Below are positions 17,178-25,693 of a DNA stretch of 64,000 bases, in pieces; within the stretch, counting starts at the first letter, position 1, and the number at the start of each line of letters is the position of its first letter. The stretch comes from Gordonia phthalatica (GTDB taxonomy: Bacteria > Actinomycetota > Actinomycetes > Mycobacteriales > Mycobacteriaceae), in NCBI RefSeq assembly GCF_001305675.1, contig NZ_CP011853.1, positions 310,001 through 374,000 on the forward strand, given 5' to 3'. The position numbers and the translations under genes are program-made. The notes beneath the pieces were generated by a model. The model was not told the DNA's origin. It ran no database searches and worked only from the letters and a program-made list of their open reading frames with translations.

Positions 17178-18206
17178 ATGACCCTCACGCTGAAGCGCAA
17201 CACCCGACCGGACGGCGAGCCCTCGGCTCGCAAGCGTTTCGGCAGCCTGCTCCCCGGCCTCGCACTCTGCGGCGGCATCACCCTCGCCACCGTCGGCATC
17301 AACCACTTCGTTCCGGCTGCGAGCCCCCTGCTCCTCGCGATCATCATCGCGGCCGTCATCGCCAACGTCGTGCGCGTGCCCCAGGCCTGCGGTGCGGGCG
17401 TCACGTTCTCGGCCAAGGTGCTGCTGCGCATCGGCGTCGCACTGCTCGGTCTGCAGTTGGTGCTCGGCGACGTCCTCGGACTCGGTGCCGGCATGCTGCT
17501 GGTTGTGGTGGCGATCGTCGTCGGCGGCATCACTGCCGGCCTGCTCATCGGCAAGGCCCTCGGCATCCCGTTCGCCCGCCGCCTGCTGATCTCCTGCGGC
17601 ATGTCGATCTGCGGTGCGGCCGCCGTGGCCGGTGTCGAGGGCGTCATCGAGGCCGACGAAGAGGACACGGCCACCGCCATCGGCACGGTCGTCATCTTCG
17701 GCACCCTGATGATCCCGGTGATCCCCCTGGCCGCCAACGCGATGGGCCTGTCGGAGGAGATCGCCGCGCTGTGGGCTGGCGGCTCGATCCACGAGGTCGC
17801 GCAGGTCGTCGCCGCGGGCGGCATGATCGGCAGCTACGCTCTGACGCTCGCCGTGGTGGTCAAGCTCGCTCGCGTCATGATGCTCGCCCCGGTCGTCACC
17901 GTCCTCTCCATCCGTCAGCGTCGTCTCACCGGCAACGCAGGCAAGCGCCCCCCGATCGTCCCGATGTTCGTCATCGGCTTCATCGCCTGTGCACTCGTCC
18001 GCTCCAGCGGCATCCTCCCCGACGAGGTGATCTCGATCGGCAAGTTCGCGCAGACGGTCCTCCTGACGATCGCGATGGCCGCACTGGGTCTCGGCGTCCG
18101 CATCCAGGTGATGCGTGCCGTCGGCTGGCGCCCCTTCGTCCAGGCCGCACTCACCACGGTCGTGGTCGCGGGGATCGCCCTCGGCGGCGCTCTGATCGCG
18201 GGTTGA
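17178..18206 (+). CDS. YeiH-family (UPF0324) putative sulfate/sulfonate exporter
   Basis: 342 residues from ATG 17178. About ten membrane helices with the family's conserved GLQLVLGDVLGLG, SCGMSICGAAAVAGV and GGSIHEVAQVVAAGG stretches. PSE/YeiH proteins are proposed to export sulfur compounds formed during sulfonate or cysteine breakdown; evidence in the family is limited. An N-terminally longer form (ATG 17127) is open but would place the operator at its ribosome-binding site. It is expected to be activated by the divergent LysR protein. Confidence 0.82.
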   Translation: MTLTLKRNTRPDGEPSARKRFGSLLPGLALCGGITLATVGINHFVPAASPLLLAIIIAAVIANVVRVPQACGAGVTFSAKVLLRIGVALLGLQLVLGDVLGLGAGMLLVVVAIVVGGITAGLLIGKALGIPFARRLLISCGMSICGAAAVAGVEGVIEADEEDTATAIGTVVIFGTLMIPVIPLAANAMGLSEEIAALWAGGSIHEVAQVVAAGGMIGSYALTLAVVVKLARVMMLAPVVTVLSIRQRRLTGNAGKRPPIVPMFVIGFIACALVRSSGILPDEVISIGKFAQTVLLTIAMAALGLGVRIQVMRAVGWRPFVQAALTTVVVAGIALGGALIAG

Positions 18207-18229
18207 GCAGACACTCCGGCGACGCCGAC

Positions 18230-18280
18230 AAGAAACTGATGGATCACAGCCCCGCCAGGGCTGTGATCCATCAGTTTCTT
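18230..18280. terminator. 23-bp perfect hairpin between convergent genes
   Basis: 18230-18252 pairs perfectly with 18258-18280 around a 5-nt CGCCA loop; the arm begins AAGAAACTGATGGATCACAG. The 3' arm ends in TTTCTT on both strands, which supports a bidirectional intrinsic terminator for the YeiH gene (+) and the DUF779 gene (-). Confidence 0.75.
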
Positions 18281-18307
18281 CGTTGTTCGGTTGTGCTGTC
18301 GCGGCTG

Positions 18308-18730
18308 TCAGCCGTCGAAGTCCGCGCCCACCTTGGGCGGCGACGCGTCCAGGACGGCGTTCTCGTCGTCGGTGAACACCCGGGAGCGGGACAGGAAGCG
18401 TTTGCCCTCCGGCGCCTCCAGCGAGAATCCCGCGCCGCGGCCGGGAACCACGTCGAGGATCAACTGGGTGTGCTTCCACAGTTCGTACTGGTCGCCGTTG
18501 ATCCAGACGCGCACCGGAGGAAGTGGATCCGGCAGATCCACCTCGCCGAGGAGGACGTCGCGCTGCCCGATCCGGTACTCGCCGACCGGGTAGCACATGG
18601 GGGCGGAGCCGTCGCAGCATCCGCCGGACTGATGGATCATGAGGCCACCGTGGAGCTCCGACAGCTTGGTCAGGAGCTCCACGGCGGAGTCTTCGGCCAC
18701 CACGCGAGCGACGGTGCCTTGGTCGGTCAT
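18308..18730 (-). CDS. DUF779 protein, partner of aldehyde dehydrogenase
   Basis: 140 residues. DUF779 core with GGCCDGSAPMCY (about 49-60), a Cys/His cluster that may bind metal, and DVVPGRGAGFSLE. DUF779 genes are typically found directly after NAD aldehyde dehydrogenases in actinobacteria and pseudomonads (known context, role unproven). Here the gap to the aldehyde dehydrogenase stop is 11 bases on the same strand, so they share a transcript. Start ATG 18730 is chosen because it fits the gap; an upstream in-frame start would lie inside the dehydrogenase. Confidence 0.85.
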   Translation of the reverse strand: MTDQGTVARVVAEDSAVELLTKLSELHGGLMIHQSGGCCDGSAPMCYPVGEYRIGQRDVLLGEVDLPDPLPPVRVWINGDQYELWKHTQLILDVVPGRGAGFSLEAPEGKRFLSRSRVFTDDENAVLDASPPKVGADFDG

Positions 18731-18741
18731 CTCACGCCGGC

Positions 18742-20265
18742 TTAGAAGAAGCCCTTGGCGCTCTGGGCGTAGCCCACGAGCAGGTTCTTGGTCTGCTGGT
18801 AGTGAGAGAGCATCATCAGGTGGTTCTCGCGACCGACGCCCGACTGCTTGTAGCCGCCGAACGCCGCGTGCGCCGGGTAGTCGTGGTAGGTGTTCGTCCA
18901 CACGCGACCGGCCTGGATGTCACGACCGGCGCGGTAGGCGACGGCGCCGTTGCGGCTCCACACGCCGGCGCCCAGGCCGTACAGGGTGTCGTTGGCGATG
19001 CCGAGCGCGTCGTCGTAGTCGGTGAACGACGTGGTCGCGAGGACCGGGCCGAAGATCTCCTCCTGGAAGATCCGCATGTTGTTGGTGCCGTCGAAGACGG
19101 TCGGCTGGATGTAGAAGCCGCCGGACAGGTCGCCGCCCAGATCGGCGGGCTCGCCGCCGACGAGGACCTTGGCGCCCTCCTGCTTGCCGATCTCCAGGTA
19201 CGACTTGATCTTCTCCCACTGGTCGCTGCTGGCCTGGGCTCCCATCATGGTGTCGGTGTCGAGCGGGTTGCCCTGCTTGATCGCGGCGACGCGGGCGACG
19301 GCGCGCTCCAGGAACTCGTCGTAGATGCTGCCCTGGACCAGGGCGCGGCTCGGGCAGGTGCAGACTTCGCCCTGGTTGAGGGCGAACATCGCGAAGCCTT
19401 CGAGGGCCCGGTCCAGGAAGCCGTCGTCGGCGTCCATGACGTCCTCGAAGAAGACGTTGGGGCTCTTGCCTCCGAGCTCCAGGGTCACCGGGATCAGGTT
19501 CTCCGACGCGTACTGCATGATCAGGCGGCCGGTGGTGGTCTCGCCGGTGAACGCGATCTTGCGGATGCGGTTGCTCGACGCGAGCGGCTTGCCCGCCTCG
19601 ACGCCGAAACCGTTGACGATGTTGAGGACGCCGTCGGGGAGGAGATCGCCGATGAGGCTCACCAGGTAGAGGATCGACGCCGGGGTCTGCTCGGCGGGCT
19701 TCATCACGATCGCGTTGCCCGCGGCGAGGGCGGGGGCCAGCTTCCAGGTGGCCATGAGGATCGGGAAGTTCCACGGGATGATCTGGCCGACCACGCCCAG
19801 CGGCTCGTGGAAGTGGTAGGCGACGGTGTCCTTGTCGATCTCCGAGATGCCGCCCTCCTGGGCGCGGATGGCGCCGGCGAAGTAGCGGAAGTGGTCGATC
19901 GCGAGCGGAATGTCGGCGGCCAGCGTCTCGCGGACGGCCTTGCCGTTCTCCCAGCTCTCGGCGACGGCGATCTTCTCGAGGTTCTCCTCCATGCGGTCGG
20001 CGATCTTGTTGAGGATCGCGGCGCGCTCGGCGACCGAGGTCTTGCCCCAGGCGGGCGCGGCGGCATGGGCGGCGTCGAGCGCCAGGTCGATGTCCTCGTG
20101 GGTGGAGCGAGCCACCTCGCAGAAGGTCTTGCCGTCGATCGGCGACGGGTTCTCGAAGTACTGGCCCTTCACCGGCGCAATCCACTTGCCGCCGATCCAG
20201 TTGTCGTAACGGGACTCGTAGCTCATCAGCGAGCCTTCGGCTCCGGGCTTGGCGAAGACGGTCAT
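18742..20265 (-). CDS. NAD-dependent aldehyde dehydrogenase (ThcA/ExaC type)
   Basis: 507 residues, matching the 506-residue ExaC/ThcA group rather than BADH types. It oxidises aliphatic aldehydes to acids. Visible motifs: IIPWNFPILM (cofactor), FTGETTTGR, the general base Glu in LELGGKSPNVFF, and the catalytic Cys in NQGEVCTCPSR (two cysteines two apart, as in this group). The Shine-Dalgarno AAGGAG precedes ATG 20265. Upstream are two direct repeats 21 bp apart that look like activator sites, and a GAF-domain regulator is encoded about 1 kb upstream on the same strand. Likely role: acetaldehyde or longer-chain aldehyde oxidation during alcohol or alkane use. Confidence 0.92.
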   Translation of the reverse strand: MTVFAKPGAEGSLMSYESRYDNWIGGKWIAPVKGQYFENPSPIDGKTFCEVARSTHEDIDLALDAAHAAAPAWGKTSVAERAAILNKIADRMEENLEKIAVAESWENGKAVRETLAADIPLAIDHFRYFAGAIRAQEGGISEIDKDTVAYHFHEPLGVVGQIIPWNFPILMATWKLAPALAAGNAIVMKPAEQTPASILYLVSLIGDLLPDGVLNIVNGFGVEAGKPLASSNRIRKIAFTGETTTGRLIMQYASENLIPVTLELGGKSPNVFFEDVMDADDGFLDRALEGFAMFALNQGEVCTCPSRALVQGSIYDEFLERAVARVAAIKQGNPLDTDTMMGAQASSDQWEKIKSYLEIGKQEGAKVLVGGEPADLGGDLSGGFYIQPTVFDGTNNMRIFQEEIFGPVLATTSFTDYDDALGIANDTLYGLGAGVWSRNGAVAYRAGRDIQAGRVWTNTYHDYPAHAAFGGYKQSGVGRENHLMMLSHYQQTKNLLVGYAQSAKGFF

Positions 20266-20329
20266 GGTGCACTCCTTCGTGGATTCACTGCAATCGGTGA
20301 GGTGAATCACACGCTATGGGTGGAGTGGT

Positions 20330-20365
20330 TGCAGTCACGTTGCACGACGATGCAGTCGCGTTGCA
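20330..20365. repeat. tandem activator-site-like repeats upstream of aldehyde dehydrogenase
   Basis: TGCAGTCACGTTGCA (20330-20344) and TGCAGTCGCGTTGCA (20351-20365) are identical in 14 of 15 positions and start 21 bp apart, two helical turns. Each has TGCA at both ends. They lie 65-100 bp upstream of the aldehyde dehydrogenase start, a usual activator position. Confidence 0.6.
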
Positions 20366-20408
20366 AGGGGCGATGAGAAAGCCGAAACTGCGTACTTCCG
20401 ATGGAACC

Positions 20409-21194
20409 TCAAGGGTGAGGTTCGAGGGTCAACACTGCGGGTACACGCGACATCGCTCCGATCGCGTGGGCGGCTGCGGTGTTGATCGCGCGCGACGATC
20501 AGGGCGTCCTTGTGACGGTCGGAGTGTCTGACCAGGAGTGTCTGTTCGTGGTGGCCCACTCGGTTCCGGAGGCGACGCAGCCGTTGAAGGCGGATGCCAG
20601 GGCGTACGCGGGGATGAGGTCGCCAGGAACCGGCGCGTAGCCGACCCGAGCCCAACGCTTGTTCTGCCACACGTCATAGAGGCCCGGAAACGCGTTCCGC
20701 AGTCCGTTTCGCCACAGATGCTCGCGAGGGCTGTACCCGGAGCCCAGTCGGGCGCGGTTGGGGGGTCTGATCGGGAGGATTGCTGTGAGATTTCCGAACG
20801 TCAATTGAGCGACGTAGTCGTCGTGGGACAACGGCGCCCCGAACCGGGGGTGCCCCTGCGTGCGTTGACGCTGAGCGGAGTTTGCTTGCCGCTCGATGTC
20901 GTGGAGTGCCCGTGGGCCGATGATGCGCGCCAGGTCGGGATGAGGTGTCTGGATCCAATCCGGACCGAACCCCTTTGTCAGGTTCCAGTCGCGCAGTGAG
21001 TTGTCGATTGCGTTTCGTGTCAGGACTTCGATGTGCCCGATGACCTCGAACCATGCTCCCGCGAGTGATGTCTGCCAGGCGTACATTGCTGCGATCGCCG
21101 CGTCGCTCGGCGTGCCGCCACCTTGAACCAGCCAGCGTCGACGGTAAGGCTCCAAACGCGCAGATGCGATATTTTGCGTAAATCGAACAGGCAT
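20409..21194 (-). pseudogene. Abi-like (AbiD/F-type) gene with two compensating frameshifts
   Basis: From ATG 21194 (a start at 21296 is also open) the frame encodes an Abi-like protein through REHLWRNGLRNAFPG, but the expected RNxxxHH (HEPN-type) motif is missing and the frame stops at 20499. The motif LRRLRNRVGHHEQTLLVRHS is present in another frame at about 20510-20590. After about 20485 (a CGCGCGCG run) the original frame resumes as INTAAAHAIGAMSRVPAVL to a TGA at 20409-20411. Abi_2 proteins are phage-abortive or toxin-like RNases. The net effect is two small indels about 100 bp apart: either a decayed gene or read errors. Confidence 0.7.
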
Positions 21195-21204
21195 GGCCTG
21201 ACCA

Positions 21205-21247
21205 TACAAAACGCGAGGCCTATCCGGTGGTGAACCGGACGGCCTCG
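21205..21247 (-). terminator. intrinsic terminator of the GAF regulator gene
   Basis: On the minus strand CGAGGCC (21247-21241) pairs with GGCCTCG (21220-21214), with an inner 5-bp stem (CCGGT/ACCGG) and a short loop, followed on that strand by CGTTTTGT. It lies 92 bp after the regulator stop (21339) and before the Abi-like gene. Confidence 0.65.
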
Positions 21248-21338
21248 CTACAAACACCAAATCCTGTCTGGCGTTTTCCACCTCCGAGGATATCACTGAA
21301 CTTCGAACCGGACTCGGTCGAACCGGAGCTGACGGCCC

Positions 21339-22607
21339 CTATCGCCGCAGCCCGAACCGCCGATCCAGCAGCCGCACGCGGCCCTCGGCGACCGCGCGCT
21401 GCGGGTGGCTGGCGGGCAGTCGGTGGGCGAGGGCGTTCCAGGCGGTGATGTCGTCGCGGCCGTGCGGCGAGGCGACCCAGACGCTGAGGGCGGCGATGTC
21501 GCCGGTCCCGAACATCCGAGACCGGAGGTCCTCGCGCAGTTCGTCGAGCAGTTCGACGACGCCGGGAGCCAATGATTCGGCCAGCAGTCCGCCGCGGCCG
21601 AGCATGCGGATGGCGCCGGTGAGGTCGCCGGCGGCGATCGACTGACGGAGGTCGTCGAGGTCGGAGCCGAGGTCGACGGTCAGCCGGTAGGGGCGGGAGG
21701 CGACGACGTCGCCGAGATCGCGCCGCAGGCGCGAGATCTCCGCGCGCACGGTCACCGCGCCGAGTCCCTCGTCGGACAGCATGGTCGCCAACTGCTCGGT
21801 TCCGAGGCCCTCGGGATAGGACTGCAGGAGCAGGAGGATCTCCGCGTGTCGCGGCGACAGCGACCGCGGGGGAGCGGCGCCGTCGTGCCACTGGGCGGGG
21901 CCGTCGCGCAGGGCGGTCAGCCGGTGACCGACGGTCGCGAACGTCGCGGGGGAAGCCAGGTCGACGGCGCGCGAGTGCAGCTCGCGCTCCACGGCGGCGA
22001 CGACCGATCGGACCGCTGCCAGCGCGAACGGGGCGGCCGCGGCCGGCCCGCCGGTCACGTCGATGACGCCGAGGAGCTCGCCGGACGTCGGATCGTGCAC
22101 GGGCGCGGCCGCACAGTTCCAGTTCTGGACCGGCCCCGAGAAGTGCTCGGGTCCGATGATCTGCACACCCCGATTCACTGTCAGCGCCAAGCCGGGTGCG
22201 TTGGTGCCGACCGCGTCCTCGCTCCACACCGAGCCCTCGACGAAGTTGATGCGCGCGGCGGCGTCCCGCGCAGTGTGGTCGCCCTCCACCCAGAGCAGGC
22301 GGCCGCGGTTGTCGGTCATCGCGATCACGACGCCGGTGCCGGAGATGTCGTCGAGCATCAACGACTGCACCAGCGGACGGACGGACGCGAGGCGGTGACC
22401 CGCACGGTAGGCGTCGAAGTCGCCGTCCGACATCGGGCCGTCGTCCGGGTTCGGCTCCACGTCCTCCGGGTCGACGCCGCGGCGGCGTGAGCGCTCCCAT
22501 GACTCGCGGACCAGTGAACGCACCGAGTCGTCGGCGGGGGTGGTGCCCGCGAGGAACTCTTCGTAGGCACGACGAACCCGAGACGACACGGTGGTGCCTT
22601 CCCTCAT
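21339..22607 (-). CDS. GAF-domain transcriptional regulator (AcoR-like, without sigma-54 ATPase domain)
   Basis: 422 residues from ATG 22607 (GAGAGGGA upstream). N-terminal SWERSRRRGVDP and a GAF domain (about 70-220: VIAMTDNRGRLLWVEGD, GTNAPGLAL, NWNCAAAPVHDP) follow the sensory half of AcoR-type regulators. The sigma-54 AAA+ domain is absent; instead there is a helix-rich C-terminal half with a winged-helix-like region (about 270-330, LSPRHAEILLLLQSYPEGL). This is the common actinobacterial form found near alcohol and aldehyde dehydrogenases. It probably activates the aldehyde dehydrogenase operon through the repeats at 20330-20365 (inference). Confidence 0.8.
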   Translation of the reverse strand: MREGTTVSSRVRRAYEEFLAGTTPADDSVRSLVRESWERSRRRGVDPEDVEPNPDDGPMSDGDFDAYRAGHRLASVRPLVQSLMLDDISGTGVVIAMTDNRGRLLWVEGDHTARDAAARINFVEGSVWSEDAVGTNAPGLALTVNRGVQIIGPEHFSGPVQNWNCAAAPVHDPTSGELLGVIDVTGGPAAAAPFALAAVRSVVAAVERELHSRAVDLASPATFATVGHRLTALRDGPAQWHDGAAPPRSLSPRHAEILLLLQSYPEGLGTEQLATMLSDEGLGAVTVRAEISRLRRDLGDVVASRPYRLTVDLGSDLDDLRQSIAAGDLTGAIRMLGRGGLLAESLAPGVVELLDELREDLRSRMFGTGDIAALSVWVASPHGRDDITAWNALAHRLPASHPQRAVAEGRVRLLDRRFGLRR

Positions 22608-22780
22608 CGCGTCCCTCTCGAAATGACCGGCGTGACGTCGTCGGTGTCTCTCGATTGTGCCTGTCGGGTGTGATGTGGGCAACGACGGCCGCGTTCTGAG
22701 TCGCAGGAGACACATGACAGACGTCATGCCGAACAGGTGACATCCGCTCTGGGTGCGGACGTCGCCGCAGCGGAAGAGTC

Positions 22781-23737
22781 ATGGGCATGACGCAACGACA
22801 CCTCACCCCAGCACCGTCCGCCCCGACGCATCCGACGTCGTCGACCCCGGCCGTCGCCCTCACCGACCTCACCAAGTCGTTCCGCTCCAAAGGCGCCACC
22901 GTCCGCGCCGTCGACGGACTGAACCTGCAGGTGGAGGCCGGTCAGGTGGTCGCCTTCCTCGGCCCCAACGGCGCGGGCAAGACCACCACCATCGACATGC
23001 TCCTCGGCCTCACCGAACCGGACTCCGGGACCGCCTCGGTGTTCGGCCGCAACCCGCGCGACGCAGCCCGAGCAGGCCGGATCGCCGCGGTCATGCAGAC
23101 CGGAGGACTGCTCGACGACTTCACCGTCGCCGAGACCGTCTCCACCATCGCCGCCCTCCACGGCCGCACCGCGGACATCGACGAGGTGATGGCGCGCGCC
23201 GACATCACCGACCTCGGCGATCGCAAGGTGTCCCGCTGCTCCGGCGGTGAGCAGCAGCGACTCAAGTTCGCGCTCGCCCTGCTCCCGGACCCCGACCTGA
23301 TCGTCCTCGACGAGCCGACCGCGGGCATGGACGTCGAGTCCCGCCGCACCTTCTGGGCAGCGATGCGCGCCGACGCCGAGCGCGGTCGGACGGTGCTGTT
23401 CGCCACCCACTACCTGGAGGAGGCGGACTCGTTCGCCGACCGCATCGTGATGATGGCCCACGGGCGGGTGGTGGCCGACGGCTCCACCGCCGAGATCCGG
23501 GCCCGCGCCAGCAGCCGCGTCGTGTCCGCGGTCCTCGACGACGACGCTCTCCCCGGACTGCAGCGGGTCTTCCCCGACCTGCGCATCGTCGAACATCGCG
23601 GCGGTCGGATCTACCTCTCGCTCGCCGACTCCGACACCCTCGCCCGGCACCTGCTCACCAGCACCCGCGCCCGGGACGTCGAGATCGCCGGCCGCAACCT
23701 CGAAGACGCCTTCGTCGCCCTCACCGCAGACAACTGA
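22781..23737 (+). CDS. ABC transporter ATP-binding protein (drug/DrrA-like)
   Basis: 318 residues. Walker A GPNGAGKTT (about 63-71), signature SRCSGGEQQR (a variant of LSGGQ), Walker B LIVLDEP and the switch His in FATHYLEEAD. The C-terminal 90 residues follow DrrA-like exporters. It pairs with the ABC-2 permease 19 bp downstream, and a histidine kinase and response regulator follow, an arrangement typical of two-component-controlled antibiotic or lipid exporters. ATG 22787, two codons later, is an alternative start. Confidence 0.92.
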   Translation: MGMTQRHLTPAPSAPTHPTSSTPAVALTDLTKSFRSKGATVRAVDGLNLQVEAGQVVAFLGPNGAGKTTTIDMLLGLTEPDSGTASVFGRNPRDAARAGRIAAVMQTGGLLDDFTVAETVSTIAALHGRTADIDEVMARADITDLGDRKVSRCSGGEQQRLKFALALLPDPDLIVLDEPTAGMDVESRRTFWAAMRADAERGRTVLFATHYLEEADSFADRIVMMAHGRVVADGSTAEIRARASSRVVSAVLDDDALPGLQRVFPDLRIVEHRGGRIYLSLADSDTLARHLLTSTRARDVEIAGRNLEDAFVALTADN

Positions 23738-23756
23738 GATCCCGAAAGGTACTGCC

Positions 23757-24534
23757 ATGACCACGAACACGACACTCTCGACAGCGGGCGTCTCCACCGT
23801 CTACCTCCGCAACGACGTCCGCCGCGTCCTCCGCAACCGCCGCGCGATGATCTTCACCGTCGCCATGCCTGCCCTGCTCTACCTCGTCTTCGGTGCCACC
23901 CAGAAGAGCACCGACAGCGTCGGCGACGGCAACGTCGCCTTCTACGTCCTCGTCGGAATGGCGCTCTACGGAGCGGTGCTCGCGGCCGCGTCGAACGCCG
24001 CCGCCGTCTCCATCGAACAGCAGGCCGGCTGGACGCGGACGCTGATGATGACGCCGCTCCGCCCCGCCGGTTACGTCTCCACCAAGGTGGCCCTCGCCCT
24101 CACCATGAGCGCATTGCCCGTGGTCCTGCTCGCGGTGGTCGGCGTCCTGTCCGGGGGCCCGCGCCTCGGTCGGCACGTGGATCGCGTGCCTGCTCCTCGC
24201 ATGGCTCGGCTCGGCGATCTTCGCGGCCCTCGGCCTCGCACTCGGCAGCGTCCTGAAGTCCGACGGCGCCATGCAGGCCCTCGGCGGCGTCCTGGCGCTG
24301 CTCGCGTTCGCAGGAAACGTGTTCGTGCCGTTGAGCGGAACCATGCTGCGAATCGCCGAGTTCACCCCGATGTTCGGCGTGGTCTCCCTGGCCCGCTACC
24401 CGCTCGACAGTGGCGTCACCGCCTACGGCACCCCGATCTCGCTGTGGGTGATCATCGCGAACACCGTCTTCTGGGCCGCCGCGTTCGCGGTTGCGGCAAG
24501 CTGGCTGTACAACCGGAGCACGCGCCGCCAGTGA
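23757..24534 (+). pseudogene. ABC-2 type permease, frameshifted in a G run
   Basis: ATG 23757 with GAAAGG upstream opens an ABC-2 permease: RNDVRRVLRNRRAMIFTVAMP, then helices to VGVLSGG. At the five-G run 24153-24157 the frame is lost; reading on from there in the +1 frame gives a continuous SVGTWIACLLLAWLGSAIF...MQALGGVLALLAFAGNVF and helices to the stop at 24534. Removing one G restores a 258-residue protein of normal family length with six helices. A single extra G in a homopolymer is equally consistent with a read error and a true mutation. If real, the exporter has no working permease. Confidence 0.8.
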
Positions 24535-24563
24535 GCGCGTGCCGCACAGACTCGGAGAAGACG

Positions 24564-25670
24564 ATGAGCCCAGCGTTCGACCCCGCCTCACCGTGGCGGA
24601 GTGGACGCTGGGTCTTCGGCGCCGTCTGGCTGCTGTTCGTCGTCTACCCGGTCATCGGCATCGTCACCGCAGACGCGGGCTGGGGCGTCAAGACCGTCTC
24701 ACTCGCGCTGCTGGCGGTCTTCGTCGTCGACTACGTGTGGCTGTGCGTCTACGCGATGTTCGACGAACCCGGCCGCGTCGCGGCACGCAATGTCGCGATC
24801 GCCACCCTGATCGTCATCGGGATCGTGCTGATGCCGATCCTGCACACCAGTGCCTTCGCCGTCGCGCCCTACGTGATGGCGGCGGTCGCGTTCGCCGCGC
24901 CGTGGCGCACCCGCTACTCATTGGCGGCGATTGTGGTGATCATCGCGGCGGCGATCATCGTGCCCGAGATCTTCGGCTGGGGCATCGACACCGGATTCCT
25001 CGTCGTCATGGTGGTCGTGGGGGTCATCATGGGCTTCACCCGGTTGATGCGCGACGGCGAACGCGACCGCGACCGCGCCGCGCAGCGGCAGCGAGAGCTC
25101 AACGCCCAACTCGCCGTCGTCGCCGAACGCGAGCGGGTGGCGCGCGACGTCCACGACATCCTCGGCCACTCACTCACCGTCATCACGGTGAAAACCGAAC
25201 TGGCCGGCCGGCTGGTCGACCTCGACCCCGAGCGTGCGAAAGCCGAGATCGCCGAGGTCACCGCGCTGGCCCGCGATGCGCTCGCCGAGGTGCGCTCCAC
25301 CGTCGGCAGCCTCCGTACCCCCGAACTGCCGAGCGTCATCGCGGCGTCGGCCAGCGCACTCGACGCCGCGGGGATCGACGCCGACCTGCCCGACCCCGCC
25401 GCCGACGCGGGTCCGAACGCCACCCTGTTCGCCTGGGTGCTGCGCGAAGCGGTCACCAACGTCGTCCGCCACAGCGGCGCCACGCGCTGCGACGTCGCAC
25501 TGACGCACGACCGCATCGTCATTGCCGACGACGGCCACGGCTCGCCGCTCCTGACGTTCGGGAACGGTCTCCGCGGGCTGGCCGAACGCGTGGAGGCGGG
25601 CGGCGGGCGGCTGACCGTCGAGTCCGACGCCACCGGGACCACGGTCACCGCGACGGTGTCGGCGCGGTAG
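24564..25670 (+). CDS. NarL/DesK-type sensor histidine kinase
   Basis: 368 residues from ATG 24564 (GGAG 7 bases upstream); a GTG overlapping the permease stop (24531) is the alternative. Four to five membrane helices (about 15-160) lead to a HisKA_3 domain ERERVARDVHDILGHSL with phospho-acceptor H197, and an HATPase_c domain (NVVRHSGATRCDV, DDGHGSP, NGLRGLAERV). DesK-like kinases sense membrane state or lipid-active compounds. It is followed 23 bp later by its response regulator and preceded by an ABC exporter, the probable target. Because the frameshift above it leaves its frame open upstream, a false permease-kinase fusion could be called. Confidence 0.92.
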   Translation: MSPAFDPASPWRSGRWVFGAVWLLFVVYPVIGIVTADAGWGVKTVSLALLAVFVVDYVWLCVYAMFDEPGRVAARNVAIATLIVIGIVLMPILHTSAFAVAPYVMAAVAFAAPWRTRYSLAAIVVIIAAAIIVPEIFGWGIDTGFLVVMVVVGVIMGFTRLMRDGERDRDRAAQRQRELNAQLAVVAERERVARDVHDILGHSLTVITVKTELAGRLVDLDPERAKAEIAEVTALARDALAEVRSTVGSLRTPELPSVIAASASALDAAGIDADLPDPAADAGPNATLFAWVLREAVTNVVRHSGATRCDVALTHDRIVIADDGHGSPLLTFGNGLRGLAERVEAGGGRLTVESDATGTTVTATVSAR

Positions 25671-25693
25671 CTTCGTCAAGCGAGAGGAGACAC

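Noticed and set aside
20330..20365. Possible CRISPR-like direct repeats
   Set aside because: Only two 15-bp copies with a 6-bp spacer and no cas gene in the window; an operator pair explains them better.
23757..25670. Apparent single permease-histidine kinase fusion of 637 residues
   Set aside because: The middle third is an Arg-rich out-of-frame stretch caused by the extra G at 24153-24157; the permease end and the kinase start are separate genes.
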